Positions 42,539 through 50,010 of a stretch of 64,000 bases of DNA are shown piece by piece. Both the position numbers and the translations under genes were made by a program. The stretch comes from Pantoea cypripedii (GTDB lineage Bacteria > Pseudomonadota > Gammaproteobacteria > Enterobacterales > Enterobacteriaceae), in contig NZ_CP024770.1 in assembly GCF_011395035.1 (NCBI RefSeq), positions 739,047 through 803,046 on the forward strand, in the 5' to 3' direction. The notes beneath the pieces were generated by a model that was given only the letters and a program-made list of their open reading frames with translations, ran no database searches and had not been told where the DNA came from. Position 1 is the stretch's first letter; every line of letters begins with the position of its first letter.

Positions 42539-43873
42539 ATGGATCTGAAAGATGAAATTGTGGCAATAGTCGCCAGCAGTAAAATCCCGCTCAGTTCAGG
42601 TGAACTTGCTCAGTCACTTCATATTGGCAAATCAACCATTAAGCGGCATCTCGAACCGTTGCTTCATGAAGGTACGTTGTTAAGGGTCGGAAATGGCAGA
42701 GGGACCCGATATATCGCGGGTGTCCACTCCTCATCAGTAAACTTGCGAGATCATGAGGATACAGGGCTGTCTCCGCTCTTAGAAGCGCGTGCACTGCTTA
42801 ATTACCTTCAGGCACCACTGGCAGTGAGGGATATTACGGGCTACAAGAGATCGTTTGTTGATAACTATATTCCAAACCGCAGCGCTTTACTTCCGGCAAC
42901 TCTTGCGGAAAATCTGAGGCTGGAAGGGCAGATGGCAGGTCAGCAGCCTGCTGGCACCTATGCCCGCAAAGTACTGGAACAATTATTGATCGACTTATCA
43001 TGGTCCTCATCAAAACTGGAAGGAAATAAATATTCATTACTGGCTACAGAGGAACTCTTCAGAAGTGGGACTGAAGCTGGCGACTTCGATACAGTGATGT
43101 TGTTGAACCATAAGCAAGCGATTGAGTTTCTCGTTGATGCTGTTCCCGAGTATGGACTGACTGGACCGGTTATCGGTAACTTACATTCGATTCTGATGCA
43201 GGACCTTTTGCCGGATCCTGAAGTATTGGGCACGATCAGAAGCAAAATTGTTAATATCAGTGGTACAACTTACACTCCGCTGCAAACACCATTTTTACTT
43301 CAGGAGATGTTTGAATGTATTGTTACTAAAGCACGGGAAATTAAAAATCCGGTAGAGTCCGCATTCTTTCTTTGGGTGAACCTGGCTTATCTTCAACCCT
43401 TTGAAGACGGAAATAAAAGAACAAGCCGACTGGCAGCGAATATTCCTTTGATGATTTACAATAGCGCGCCTTTGTCTTTTCTTGATGCTGATGCGAGTGA
43501 TTATTCCTACGCCATGATGGGTATTTATGAAAAATGCAATGTTGCTCTGGCTGTTGATTTATTTGAACATTTATACCGCCGTTCGATTAGTAGATATAAA
43601 GTCACTTTAGACGCGATGGGTGTTCCTGATCCATTCAGACTTCTTCAACGGGAAAATTTAAATATCGCAATTCGCTATATCGTTGTTGAAAGACAAGACA
43701 TTGAAGAGATTATTGCATCCATCGGAATAGATTCTGCAGATAAAGCGCAGTTCAGAATGCTATTGCTTAATGAACTACGTGTGTTGCAGGTACACAATTG
43801 CGCACGTTATCGCCTGACTCTGCGGCAGGTTGATAACTGGATTAAAGATGGTCGTCCTGTCCGGGGGCAATAA
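42539..43873 (+). CDS. HTH-Fic protein with variant active-site motif
   Basis: A 444-residue protein. The N-terminal winged HTH (about residues 1-60) reads SSGELAQSLHIGKSTIKRHLE. A Fic core follows at about 120-330. The inhibitory helix SSKLEGN (157-163) matches the S/T-xxx-E-G/N rule of class II Fic proteins. The catalytic loop reads LQPFEDGNKRTSR (285-297): the usual histidine of HxFx(D/E)GNGR is Gln286. Fic enzymes AMPylate proteins; without the histidine that chemistry should be weak or absent, so a regulator or decoy role is plausible. I recall relatives with QPFED in this position. RBS GGAGAGG and the upstream repeat ladder point to self-regulation. Confidence 0.88.
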   Translation: MDLKDEIVAIVASSKIPLSSGELAQSLHIGKSTIKRHLEPLLHEGTLLRVGNGRGTRYIAGVHSSSVNLRDHEDTGLSPLLEARALLNYLQAPLAVRDITGYKRSFVDNYIPNRSALLPATLAENLRLEGQMAGQQPAGTYARKVLEQLLIDLSWSSSKLEGNKYSLLATEELFRSGTEAGDFDTVMLLNHKQAIEFLVDAVPEYGLTGPVIGNLHSILMQDLLPDPEVLGTIRSKIVNISGTTYTPLQTPFLLQEMFECIVTKAREIKNPVESAFFLWVNLAYLQPFEDGNKRTSRLAANIPLMIYNSAPLSFLDADASDYSYAMMGIYEKCNVALAVDLFEHLYRRSISRYKVTLDAMGVPDPFRLLQRENLNIAIRYIVVERQDIEEIIASIGIDSADKAQFRMLLLNELRVLQVHNCARYRLTLRQVDNWIKDGRPVRGQ

Positions 43874-43908
43874 TTTATCGCGCAGGCGTTAAACTGCCTT
43901 GAACTGGC

Positions 43909-43940
43909 TGATAACAGCGTGATAAATCACGCTGTTATCA
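43909..43940. terminator. Long perfect hairpin between convergent genes
   Basis: Perfect 15-base arms at 43909-43923 and 43926-43940 with a 2-base loop (arm core GATAACAGCGTGAT). It lies between the Fic gene and ribH. No T tract follows on either strand, but its strength and place suggest a shared terminator. Confidence 0.65.
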
Positions 43941-43954
43941 CGAGAAGCCTGATA

Positions 43955-44392
43955 TTACTCAATAGACAAATTGGCAATCGCCAGCACCGCGCGCGCAGCT
44001 TCTGCGCCTTTTTTAATGAAGTGTTTTTCATAAAACTGAATAAACTCTTCAGCAGGCTGGAAATTATGCGGTGTCAGTGAGACGGAAAATACCGGGACAT
44101 CGGTGCTTAACTGCACGTGCATCAGCCCATCGACTACGGCCTGCGCGACAAAATCATGGCGATAAATGCCACCATCCACCACCAGCGCAGCGCAGACGAT
44201 AGCGTCATATTTGCCCGTCACCGCCAGCCGTTTAGCGAGTAACGGCATTTCAAAGGCACCTGGCACATCCAGCACTTTGATCTCAGCATCGATATTCTGC
44301 TGAGTTAATTCCTGACGGAAACCTTCTAATGCCTGGCCGACAATCTCTTTGTGCCAGCTGGCTTTGATAAAGGCGATGTTCAATTTTTTCAT
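43955..44392 (-). CDS. ribH: 6,7-dimethyl-8-ribityllumazine synthase, RibH2 type
   Basis: A 145-residue lumazine synthase that joins ribitylaminouracil with dihydroxybutanone phosphate in riboflavin synthesis. Key segments are IAFIKASWHKEIV at the start, VPGAFEMPL, and GGIYRHDFVAQAV with the catalytic histidine. The tryptophan-histidine start and the GGIYRHDFVA and LTPHNF segments match the RibH2 type known from Brucella and rhizobia, which differs from the housekeeping RibH. I chose the ATG at 44392, preceded by GGAGAG. No FMN riboswitch was seen upstream. A TetR regulator lies 161 bases upstream on the same strand. Confidence 0.88.
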   Translation of the reverse strand: MKKLNIAFIKASWHKEIVGQALEGFRQELTQQNIDAEIKVLDVPGAFEMPLLAKRLAVTGKYDAIVCAALVVDGGIYRHDFVAQAVVDGLMHVQLSTDVPVFSVSLTPHNFQPAEEFIQFYEKHFIKKGAEAARAVLAIANLSIE

Positions 44393-44553
44393 TATCTCTC
44401 CAGAGCTCCACATCAGGCCCATCAGTTATTTGTTACTGACGGATAACCTGTGTGGCGGGGTACGTTGGTTTTTGCTCTGTATAACATGCAGAAATAGCAA
44501 AATCCAGCCAGTCACCCGGCGATCTCATCAGAATGATTGAGGTGAGGAGACAG

Positions 44554-45150
44554 CTACTTTGCGGTTTTATACGTCAGGCCACCATACAGAAATTTGCCAC
44601 GCTCGTGGCTGATAGCTTCAAGCTCGCTGACGTCAGGCTCCTCCAGTAGCGTCTGGATCAATATGCCGAGATAGCATCCGGCCAGCACATCCACCGAGAT
44701 TTCCTGACTGAAAAAACCACGCTGTTGTTCCAGATGCATGTTGCGCACAATCCATTTGTGCAGCTTGTTGCGAGTTGCATCACTCTGCGGCGGTTGAAAC
44801 ATGCTGATTTTTGTCAGGTGATGGTGATGGGTGAAGAAGTCGAGATATTTCCTGAAGCTGGCAGTGATGTTCTTCTGCACGTCCTCCTTAGGCAGGGAGG
44901 CATCAATCAGCATCGAAACGACCAGTTCCTCAAGTTCCTCATCAAATTTGTCCAGCAGCAGCTGATAGATCTCGTCTTTCGTCTTGAAATAACTATAAAA
45001 ACTGGGCTGTGTGACACCCGCAGCACTCACGATGTCACTCACACGGGTGCCGTGATAACTGTGCTCAGCAAAAAGCGCAGCGGAAACCTCCAGCAGCCGT
45101 TGGCGTGTTTTCTCACCTTTAGTGACATTACGTACTTTCTTCATTTTCAT
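44554..45150 (-). CDS. TetR-family transcriptional regulator
   Basis: A 198-residue TetR-type repressor. The HTH is clear near the start: TRQRLLEVSAALFAEHSYHGTRVSDIVSAAGVTQPSFYSYFKTKDEIY in pieces around residues 15-60. The C-terminal ligand domain contains HHHHLTKISMFQPPQSD. I chose the ATG at 45150 (MKMKKVRNV); a longer frame reaches 45204. It is on the same strand as ribH and 161 bases upstream of it, so it may control ribH and itself; the ligand is unknown. Confidence 0.85.
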   Translation of the reverse strand: MKMKKVRNVTKGEKTRQRLLEVSAALFAEHSYHGTRVSDIVSAAGVTQPSFYSYFKTKDEIYQLLLDKFDEELEELVVSMLIDASLPKEDVQKNITASFRKYLDFFTHHHHLTKISMFQPPQSDATRNKLHKWIVRNMHLEQQRGFFSQEISVDVLAGCYLGILIQTLLEEPDVSELEAISHERGKFLYGGLTYKTAK

Positions 45151-45341
45151 ACATATCAGAGAGTTACTTGCTTTCAGGATATCACTGGCACCCCCTGCGA
45201 ACAAAGTTGTTATTTCCAGATTGCGGGCTTGATCAGATAACTGCAGGGACGAAATGTGCTAACACAAGGTACTTAATAGCAAGTCATTGTGGAATTTGCG
45301 ATTGCTGCCCGGCTTTAGGGGAGGGTGACTCCATGACAAAA

Positions 45342-45361
45342 AAGGGCTGATATCAGCCCTT
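45342..45361 (-). terminator. Intrinsic terminator
   Basis: A perfect 20-base palindrome (AAGGGCTGAT and its complement) followed on the minus strand by a run of six T. It ends the transcript of the YegP-like gene. Confidence 0.85.
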
Positions 45362-45377
45362 AAATTAGGTTGCTGCG

Positions 45378-45566
45378 TTAAGTCTCATCGCGCACGTCAT
45401 CGGTGCTGCCATTCTGTTGCACTGATCTGATTCCAGTCTGCGCTGCCTGTCTGGTTGAGTACATTTCACTGGTGGCGATGGTCTCACCATTGCTCGCCTT
45501 TAATACGAAATAATACTTCTGACTCTGCACGGTTTTTGTGCTTTTCTTGAGGATGTAATAACCCAT
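45378..45566 (-). CDS. YegP-like DUF1508 protein, single repeat
   Basis: A 62-residue protein of the UPF0339/YegP family (DUF1508). It carries one copy of the repeat (YFVLKASNGETIATSE, then STRQAAQTGIRSVQQN), while YegP itself has two. The start at 45566 (MGYYILKKS) has a strong RBS, AAGGAG. Function of the family is not settled; some links to stress tolerance exist. A strong terminator follows directly, so it is a single-gene unit. Confidence 0.83.
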   Translation of the reverse strand: MGYYILKKSTKTVQSQKYYFVLKASNGETIATSEMYSTRQAAQTGIRSVQQNGSTDDVRDET

Positions 45567-45933
45567 GAGATATCTCCTTATCAAATCCCGGCGCGTCTTG
45601 CGCCGGTGACTCAAATATTCACTATGGCTAAATATTGATCAATTAATTCTTCTCATCATTTTAAGAAGTCGGAGACTGATCACTTTTCCTTTGATGTTTC
45701 CAGACTTCAAGCACAAGGGATGACAAAAGCTCCACGAGAAAGGTGACACAAGTGGCGTGCAGGCAAAAGACATAGAACGCATCAAGCTGCGGCTACGGGT
45801 TTGCGACGAAGCGTTTTAGTTTTTTTAGCCAAAGCGCTCCGGTAAGCCACCATCACTTATCTTTGGGCGCTTTTCGTGCTTCTGAATGGCTTTTCAGATT
45901 TGTGCAAACAATTTTTATTACTTTCCAGTAATA
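45567..45933. other. Gene-free region with a long-range dyad
   Basis: About 370 bases without a convincing gene. It contains AAAGCGC (45831-45837) and GCGCTTT (45867-45873), which could form a hairpin, and must carry the promoter of the YegP-like gene. A small RNA is possible but nothing shows it. Confidence 0.35.
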
Positions 45934-45964
45934 AATGGCCTTCTGCGTTTTGCAGAAGGCCATT
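45934..45964 (-). terminator. Strong intrinsic terminator of the apiI-apt operon
   Basis: Perfect 13-base arms AATGGCCTTCTGC (45934-45946) and GCAGAAGGCCATT (45952-45964), directly after the stop of the isomerase gene, followed on the minus strand by TTATTACTTT. Confidence 0.85.
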
Positions 45965-45970
45965 GCCTGA

Positions 45971-46960
45971 TTACTCGATTGAACTCAGCAGCGCGTTCTG
46001 AATAATCTTCTGCGCCCGGAGTGGGTTCTGCTCGGCCTGGGCTGCCTGTAAGGCTGCGATATCCAGCTTGTCCAGCGCGCGATAGATATGCTTGAGGAAG
46101 CGAATGGAGAGGTTGGCGGCTTCTACGTTGTCTTCGCGGAACGGGAACTGATCCAGCTGCCAGACACCCTGCCAGTTATTGATCTTCAGCACATAGAAGA
46201 ATTCGAAGATTTCCGTCATGTGCACCGTACCCACCACCAGGTCATCATCCCAGCCACGCAGGTTATCATTGACGTCCATACCAAACAGGCGGCCACGATC
46301 GATGATCAACTGGGCTGAATCGGCAGGAGATTCACCGGCAAACAGCGCATGACCAAAGTCCAGCAGAATGCCGACATTATCCAGCCCGATATCATCGATA
46401 CCCAGCAAGGTACGGGCGGCGGAATCCCAGGTCATTTTTACCCGTGGCTCGCGCGGCTTATATTCAATGGCGAATTTCACATCGGGATTGGCGCTGGCGA
46501 GTTCGCGCATGCCATCCACCGCCAGCTTCCACAGATTCTTATGGTCTACCTGGAAGGGATAGTCCCAGCCATCCTGTCCGGGCCAGACTTTCACATAATT
46601 AGCCCCCAGCTCACGCACCACTTTGGCCGCTTCATGCATCAGTTCGAATGCCTGCTGACGAATGGCCGGGTCCGGGTTGGTAAAGGCACCGCGTGAGAAG
46701 CGGCGCAGGTAGATTTCAGGGGTGACGCCGATGGCTTTCAGTCCGGCGTTTGCCAGCGCTTCTTTCACGTCACTGACGCTGACACCTTCCGTGAAGGGAT
46801 AAGGCACATCGACATACGATAAGTCGTCAACGGTCCCGGCGATACGTATCTGTTCCAGCGTACTCAGCGCCGGGCCGTAGCCATCAACTGCATAACGATC
46901 GACATAGTTGGCAAAGTGCCACAAACCGGCACCAAATTTCGGGTAGGTATAGGTATTCAT
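45971..46960 (-). CDS. apiI: D-apiose isomerase-like TIM barrel protein
   Basis: A 329-residue xylose-isomerase-like TIM barrel. Metal-site strands are visible in FAIEYKPREPRVKMTW, LLDFGHALFAGESPADS and GMDVNDNLRGWDDD, with a distal VWQLDQFPF. The N-terminal GAGLWHFANYVDRYAVDGYG resembles, from memory, the D-apiose isomerase ApiI of Pectobacterium, which turns D-apiose into D-apulose. The neighbouring split transketolase and apiosidase-like hydrolase support that. AAGGAG lies 10 bases before the ATG at 46960; an ATG at 46969 is too near it. L-rhamnose/xylose-type isomerases are the alternative family. Confidence 0.75.
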   Translation of the reverse strand: MNTYTYPKFGAGLWHFANYVDRYAVDGYGPALSTLEQIRIAGTVDDLSYVDVPYPFTEGVSVSDVKEALANAGLKAIGVTPEIYLRRFSRGAFTNPDPAIRQQAFELMHEAAKVVRELGANYVKVWPGQDGWDYPFQVDHKNLWKLAVDGMRELASANPDVKFAIEYKPREPRVKMTWDSAARTLLGIDDIGLDNVGILLDFGHALFAGESPADSAQLIIDRGRLFGMDVNDNLRGWDDDLVVGTVHMTEIFEFFYVLKINNWQGVWQLDQFPFREDNVEAANLSIRFLKHIYRALDKLDIAALQAAQAEQNPLRAQKIIQNALLSSIE

Positions 46961-47015
46961 TTCAGACATTCTCCTTAACAGACTGTAATTTTTATGTGAG
47001 GTACGGGGATGATGA

Positions 47016-47957
47016 TTATCGCTGCAACAGCGCCAGAGCACTGCGTCTGACGCTGTCAGCATCGATGCCAAGACGTTCCCGCGTGGTCTGGCGATCGCCA
47101 GCAATCGCGTATTGTCCATCCGCCACCCCTAAGCGTTGCAGGCGGGCAGGGGAGCCATTTTCTGCCAGCACTTCAGCGACGATACTGCCTGCGCCACCAT
47201 TGACGTTGTGCTCTTCCACCGAAATAACCCAGGGAAGATGAGCAATTGCCGCCGCCAGGGCTGATTTATTGCAGGGACGAATGGATGACAGAGAAATAAC
47301 TGTGGCCGAGATGCCGAGATCGCTTAATTGCGCAGCTGCAGCGACAATCTCGTGGACTGCCGACCCCAGTCCCACCAGGGCGAGATCCTTGCCTTCACGC
47401 AGCACGTCAATGTTGCCTGGTGCGAACTGGTAATTGTCGTCGTGTAAGACCGGCAGTTTTTTACCGTCCAGGCGAACATAAACCGGACCGACATGCCGCA
47501 ACGCGTAATCGATAATCTGGCGGCATTCCTGTGGGCAGGAGGGGGCGTAAATTTCGATGTTGCCAAAGCCGCGCATCACCGCAACATCATCGGTGCTGTG
47601 ATGGGTGCTCGCCAGCGGGCCATAACTGGCGCCGGCGTTAAGGCCAAACAGTTTGACGTTGGTGTTGTTATAACAGACGTCCACTTTGATCTGTTCATTG
47701 GCGCGTGAAATCAGAAAAGGTGCAGCGTTGCAGGTGGCGGCAACCTTTCCGCCCAGCGCCAGGCCAGCCGCAGTGCCCACCAGCGACTGTTCCGCAATCC
47801 CTACGTTGACGAGCCGGTCGGGAAACGCCTGGATAAAGGGGCTGATTTTGGCGGTGGACGTGGAATCTGCTACCACGGGCACCAGGTCGATTCCTGCGTT
47901 TACGGCATCAATAAAGGCTTCAACCATGACGGTTGCCAGATGTTTTTTCTCACTCAT
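47016..47957 (-). CDS. aptB: Transketolase C-terminal subunit (AptB-like)
   Basis: A 313-residue protein equal to the pyrimidine-binding and C-terminal domains of transketolase. NVGIAEQSLVGTAAGLALGG contains the glutamate that activates thiamine diphosphate, and the C-terminal domain has VISVEEHNVNGGAGS. With its upstream partner it should make one enzyme. In D-apiose breakdown the split enzyme AptA-AptB moves a two-carbon unit from apulose 4-phosphate to give dihydroxyacetone phosphate. The gene name is inferred from the locus; the sequence alone shows only a split transketolase. It overlaps the upstream subunit gene by 8 bases. Confidence 0.8.
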   Translation of the reverse strand: MSEKKHLATVMVEAFIDAVNAGIDLVPVVADSTSTAKISPFIQAFPDRLVNVGIAEQSLVGTAAGLALGGKVAATCNAAPFLISRANEQIKVDVCYNNTNVKLFGLNAGASYGPLASTHHSTDDVAVMRGFGNIEIYAPSCPQECRQIIDYALRHVGPVYVRLDGKKLPVLHDDNYQFAPGNIDVLREGKDLALVGLGSAVHEIVAAAAQLSDLGISATVISLSSIRPCNKSALAAAIAHLPWVISVEEHNVNGGAGSIVAEVLAENGSPARLQRLGVADGQYAIAGDRQTTRERLGIDADSVRRSALALLQR

Positions 47958-48780
47958 CTTTCAGCTCCTCCAGTGCCAGTTTGATCTCATCGCCTTTCGG
48001 GACCCGGTGATGCCACTCCGGTTTGCCCTGAATAAAAGAAACACCGAAGCCTTTTTCCGTGTTGGCGATAACCACATTGGGTTTGCCATTGGCTGGCAGG
48101 GATTCCAGTGTGGAGATAACACTGTGCATATCATTCCCCTGGCATTCCGTGACGTTCAGGCCAAACGCCAGCCACTTGGCAGCGAGTGGGTCGGTATTCA
48201 TGATGTCCCGGGTGGCTCCAGCCAGCTGGAGTTTGTTTTTGTCATTGATGATGATGAGGTTATCCAGCCCGTAGTGCGCGGCGGCCAGGGCGGCTTCCCA
48301 GTTGCTCCCTTCGGCCAGTTCACCATCCCCGGTCACGACGAAAACTTTGCGTGGGTTGTTGTCCTTCTTTGCTGCGAGGGCGATACCAACGGCCACGGGC
48401 AGACCGTGCCCGAGTGCGCCGGTATTCAGCTCAATGCCGGGCGTTTTATGGCGCACCGGGTGGCCGGGCAGGTGGGAATCGGCATGCTGGTAAGTGGATA
48501 ACCATGCTGGCGGGATAAACCCGGCTTCTGCCAGTACGCAGTAGTAGCCGCCGACAGCATGTCCCTTCGACTGGATATAAATGTCGCGCATCGGGTCGTT
48601 GAGCCGATCGGGGGCGCAATTAAGGATACGAAAATACAGGGCGGTCAGAATTTCGACCTGTGACAGATCGGCCCCGGTGTGGCCGCCCGCCGGGCTATTG
48701 GCGTTCAGCTCAATGATCCGACGGCGTATCGCACGTGCTTTTTTTTGCAGGTCACTGACCTCAAATGCGAACGGATTCAT
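47950..48780 (-). CDS. aptA: Transketolase N-terminal, thiamine-diphosphate-binding subunit (AptA-like)
   Basis: A 276-residue protein equal to the first domain of transketolase. Diphosphate- and metal-binding residues are in VVTGDGELAEGSNWEAALAAAHYG near residues 148-171 with NDKNKLQLAG after it, and early substrate-side histidines are in SPAGGHTGADLS and SKGHAVGGYY. It heads the minus-strand operon aptA-aptB-apiI. The RBS GGAGCATGCC is abutted by an operator-like palindrome at 48791-48804, so repression of both transcription and translation start is possible. Confidence 0.82.
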   Translation of the reverse strand: MNPFAFEVSDLQKKARAIRRRIIELNANSPAGGHTGADLSQVEILTALYFRILNCAPDRLNDPMRDIYIQSKGHAVGGYYCVLAEAGFIPPAWLSTYQHADSHLPGHPVRHKTPGIELNTGALGHGLPVAVGIALAAKKDNNPRKVFVVTGDGELAEGSNWEAALAAAHYGLDNLIIINDKNKLQLAGATRDIMNTDPLAAKWLAFGLNVTECQGNDMHSVISTLESLPANGKPNVVIANTEKGFGVSFIQGKPEWHHRVPKGDEIKLALEELKDE

Positions 48781-48790
48781 GGCATGCTCC

Positions 48791-48822
48791 TGAATACAAA
48801 TTCTTTATTGAATATTTATTCT
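48791..48822. promoter_or_regulatory. Two operator-like palindromes before aptA
   Basis: TGAATACAAATTCT (48791-48804) and TGAATATTTATTCT (48809-48822) have starts 18 bases apart. They match the palindrome TGAATATATATTCA seen at other promoters of the locus. The nearer copy directly abuts the RBS of aptA. Confidence 0.7.
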
Positions 48823-48885
48823 GAAAGGTGAAAATAAGTCACCAGGCGTCCTCAGACGTCAGGTGACGTTGCACTTAATCGATAT

Positions 48886-48899
48886 TGAATATATATTCT
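48886..48899. promoter_or_regulatory. Operator-like palindrome before the SorC-type regulator gene
   Basis: TGAATATATATTCT, 13 of 14 bases as in the perfect copy at 52887. A further weaker copy, TGATTAAATATTCA, lies at 48996-49009. Their place between aptA and the divergent regulator gene suits control of both. Confidence 0.7.
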
Positions 48900-49062
48900 T
48901 ATTCGATTTAATATTCATAATTGTGATGGTTTTCTGTTCTGCCAGCTATGTATGCCGTGCGAAAATGCGATTCGAATCACGTTTATTTCTCAAGGTGATT
49001 AAATATTCAGGTACCTGCGGGATAGTAGCGAGGGGAACAACGCTGATGCGGAAAAACGAATC

Positions 49063-50010
49063 TTGAAACAAAACGATCTCAGGCTGGTGGTGAAGATTGC
49101 CACCTTATATTACGGCGAAGGGATGAAGCAGACCGACATCGCGCGCGCGCTCAATCTTTCGCAGTCCTTTGTTTCACGGGCATTAAATCGCAGTATTAAA
49201 GACGGCATCGTGAAAATCAGCGTGATGCAGCCGCCCAATATCTTTTCTGAGCTGGAGCGTGGCATTGAACGCCGTTATGGGTTGCAGCAGGCCATCGTGG
49301 TGGATGCCACGGAAGATGAAGAGGATGCCTTTATTCGTCAGGCGATAGGCACCGCTGCCGCGCATTATCTGGAAACGCGCCTGCGTCCGGGGGAATGGGT
49401 GGGGATTTCCTCCTGGAGCAGTACCATCAAGGCCATGGTGAGCGAACTGCATACGCTGACCACCGAAGCCGCGGGGGTGATTCAGCTGCTGGGTGGGGTG
49501 GGCGTCAACGGCAATGTGCAGGCCACGATTCTGACGCAGAGCCTCGCGGATATGCTTAGCTGTAAGTCGTGGCTGCTGCCGGCGCAATCAATAGAAGGCT
49601 CTGTTGATAGCCGTATCGCGCTTGCCGCCAATAAAGATGTGCGCGAAGTACTGGATAAATTCGATAAGGTCACGCTTGCGCTGGTGGGAATTGGCGATAT
49701 GGAGCCGTCGCAGCTGTTGCGCTACTCCGGCAACTATTATGACAAGAATATGCTGACACGCCTTGCTGCCCAGGGTGCCGTCGGTGATATCTGCCTGCAT
49801 TATTACAATGCACAGGGGCAGCCGGTGCTGGATGAATCTGAGGATCCGGCGATGGGTATGCGCCTGGAGCAGCTTAAACGCTGCCCGCAGGTGGTGGGAC
49901 TGGCAGGTGGGCGGAAAAAACTGGCCGCCATTCAGGGGGCGCTGAAGGGGGGTTATCTGAATGTGCTGATAACCGATTTCCAGACAGCGCGCCTGCTGGT
50001 GAGTGATTAA
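49063..50010 (+). CDS. SorC/DeoR-type sugar-binding transcriptional regulator
   Basis: A 315-residue SorC-family regulator. The N-terminal HTH reads YYGEGMKQTDIARALNLSQSFVSRAL in pieces around residues 17-42; the rest is a sugar-phosphate-binding domain with GVIQLLGGVG, LALVGIGD and GLAGGRKKLAAI. It probably binds the TGAATA palindromes of this locus and responds to an apiose-derived phosphate. The frame begins with TTG at 49063; this TTG overlaps the stop of a 6-codon frame (MRKNES, from ATG 49046), so translation may be coupled. It is divergent from aptA and convergent with the glycoside hydrolase gene. Confidence 0.87.
   Translation: MKQNDLRLVVKIATLYYGEGMKQTDIARALNLSQSFVSRALNRSIKDGIVKISVMQPPNIFSELERGIERRYGLQQAIVVDATEDEEDAFIRQAIGTAAAHYLETRLRPGEWVGISSWSSTIKAMVSELHTLTTEAAGVIQLLGGVGVNGNVQATILTQSLADMLSCKSWLLPAQSIEGSVDSRIALAANKDVREVLDKFDKVTLALVGIGDMEPSQLLRYSGNYYDKNMLTRLAAQGAVGDICLHYYNAQGQPVLDESEDPAMGMRLEQLKRCPQVVGLAGGRKKLAAIQGALKGGYLNVLITDFQTARLLVSD

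Noticed and set aside
44393..44553. Possible FMN riboswitch upstream of ribH
   Set aside because: I found no RFN-type conserved core or long leader; only a short untranslated region with a normal RBS.
48863..49066. 67-codon hydrophobic frame before the SorC-type regulator
   Set aside because: It crosses the operator palindromes, has no RBS and no recognisable family; only its last six codons (MRKNES) have a plausible start.
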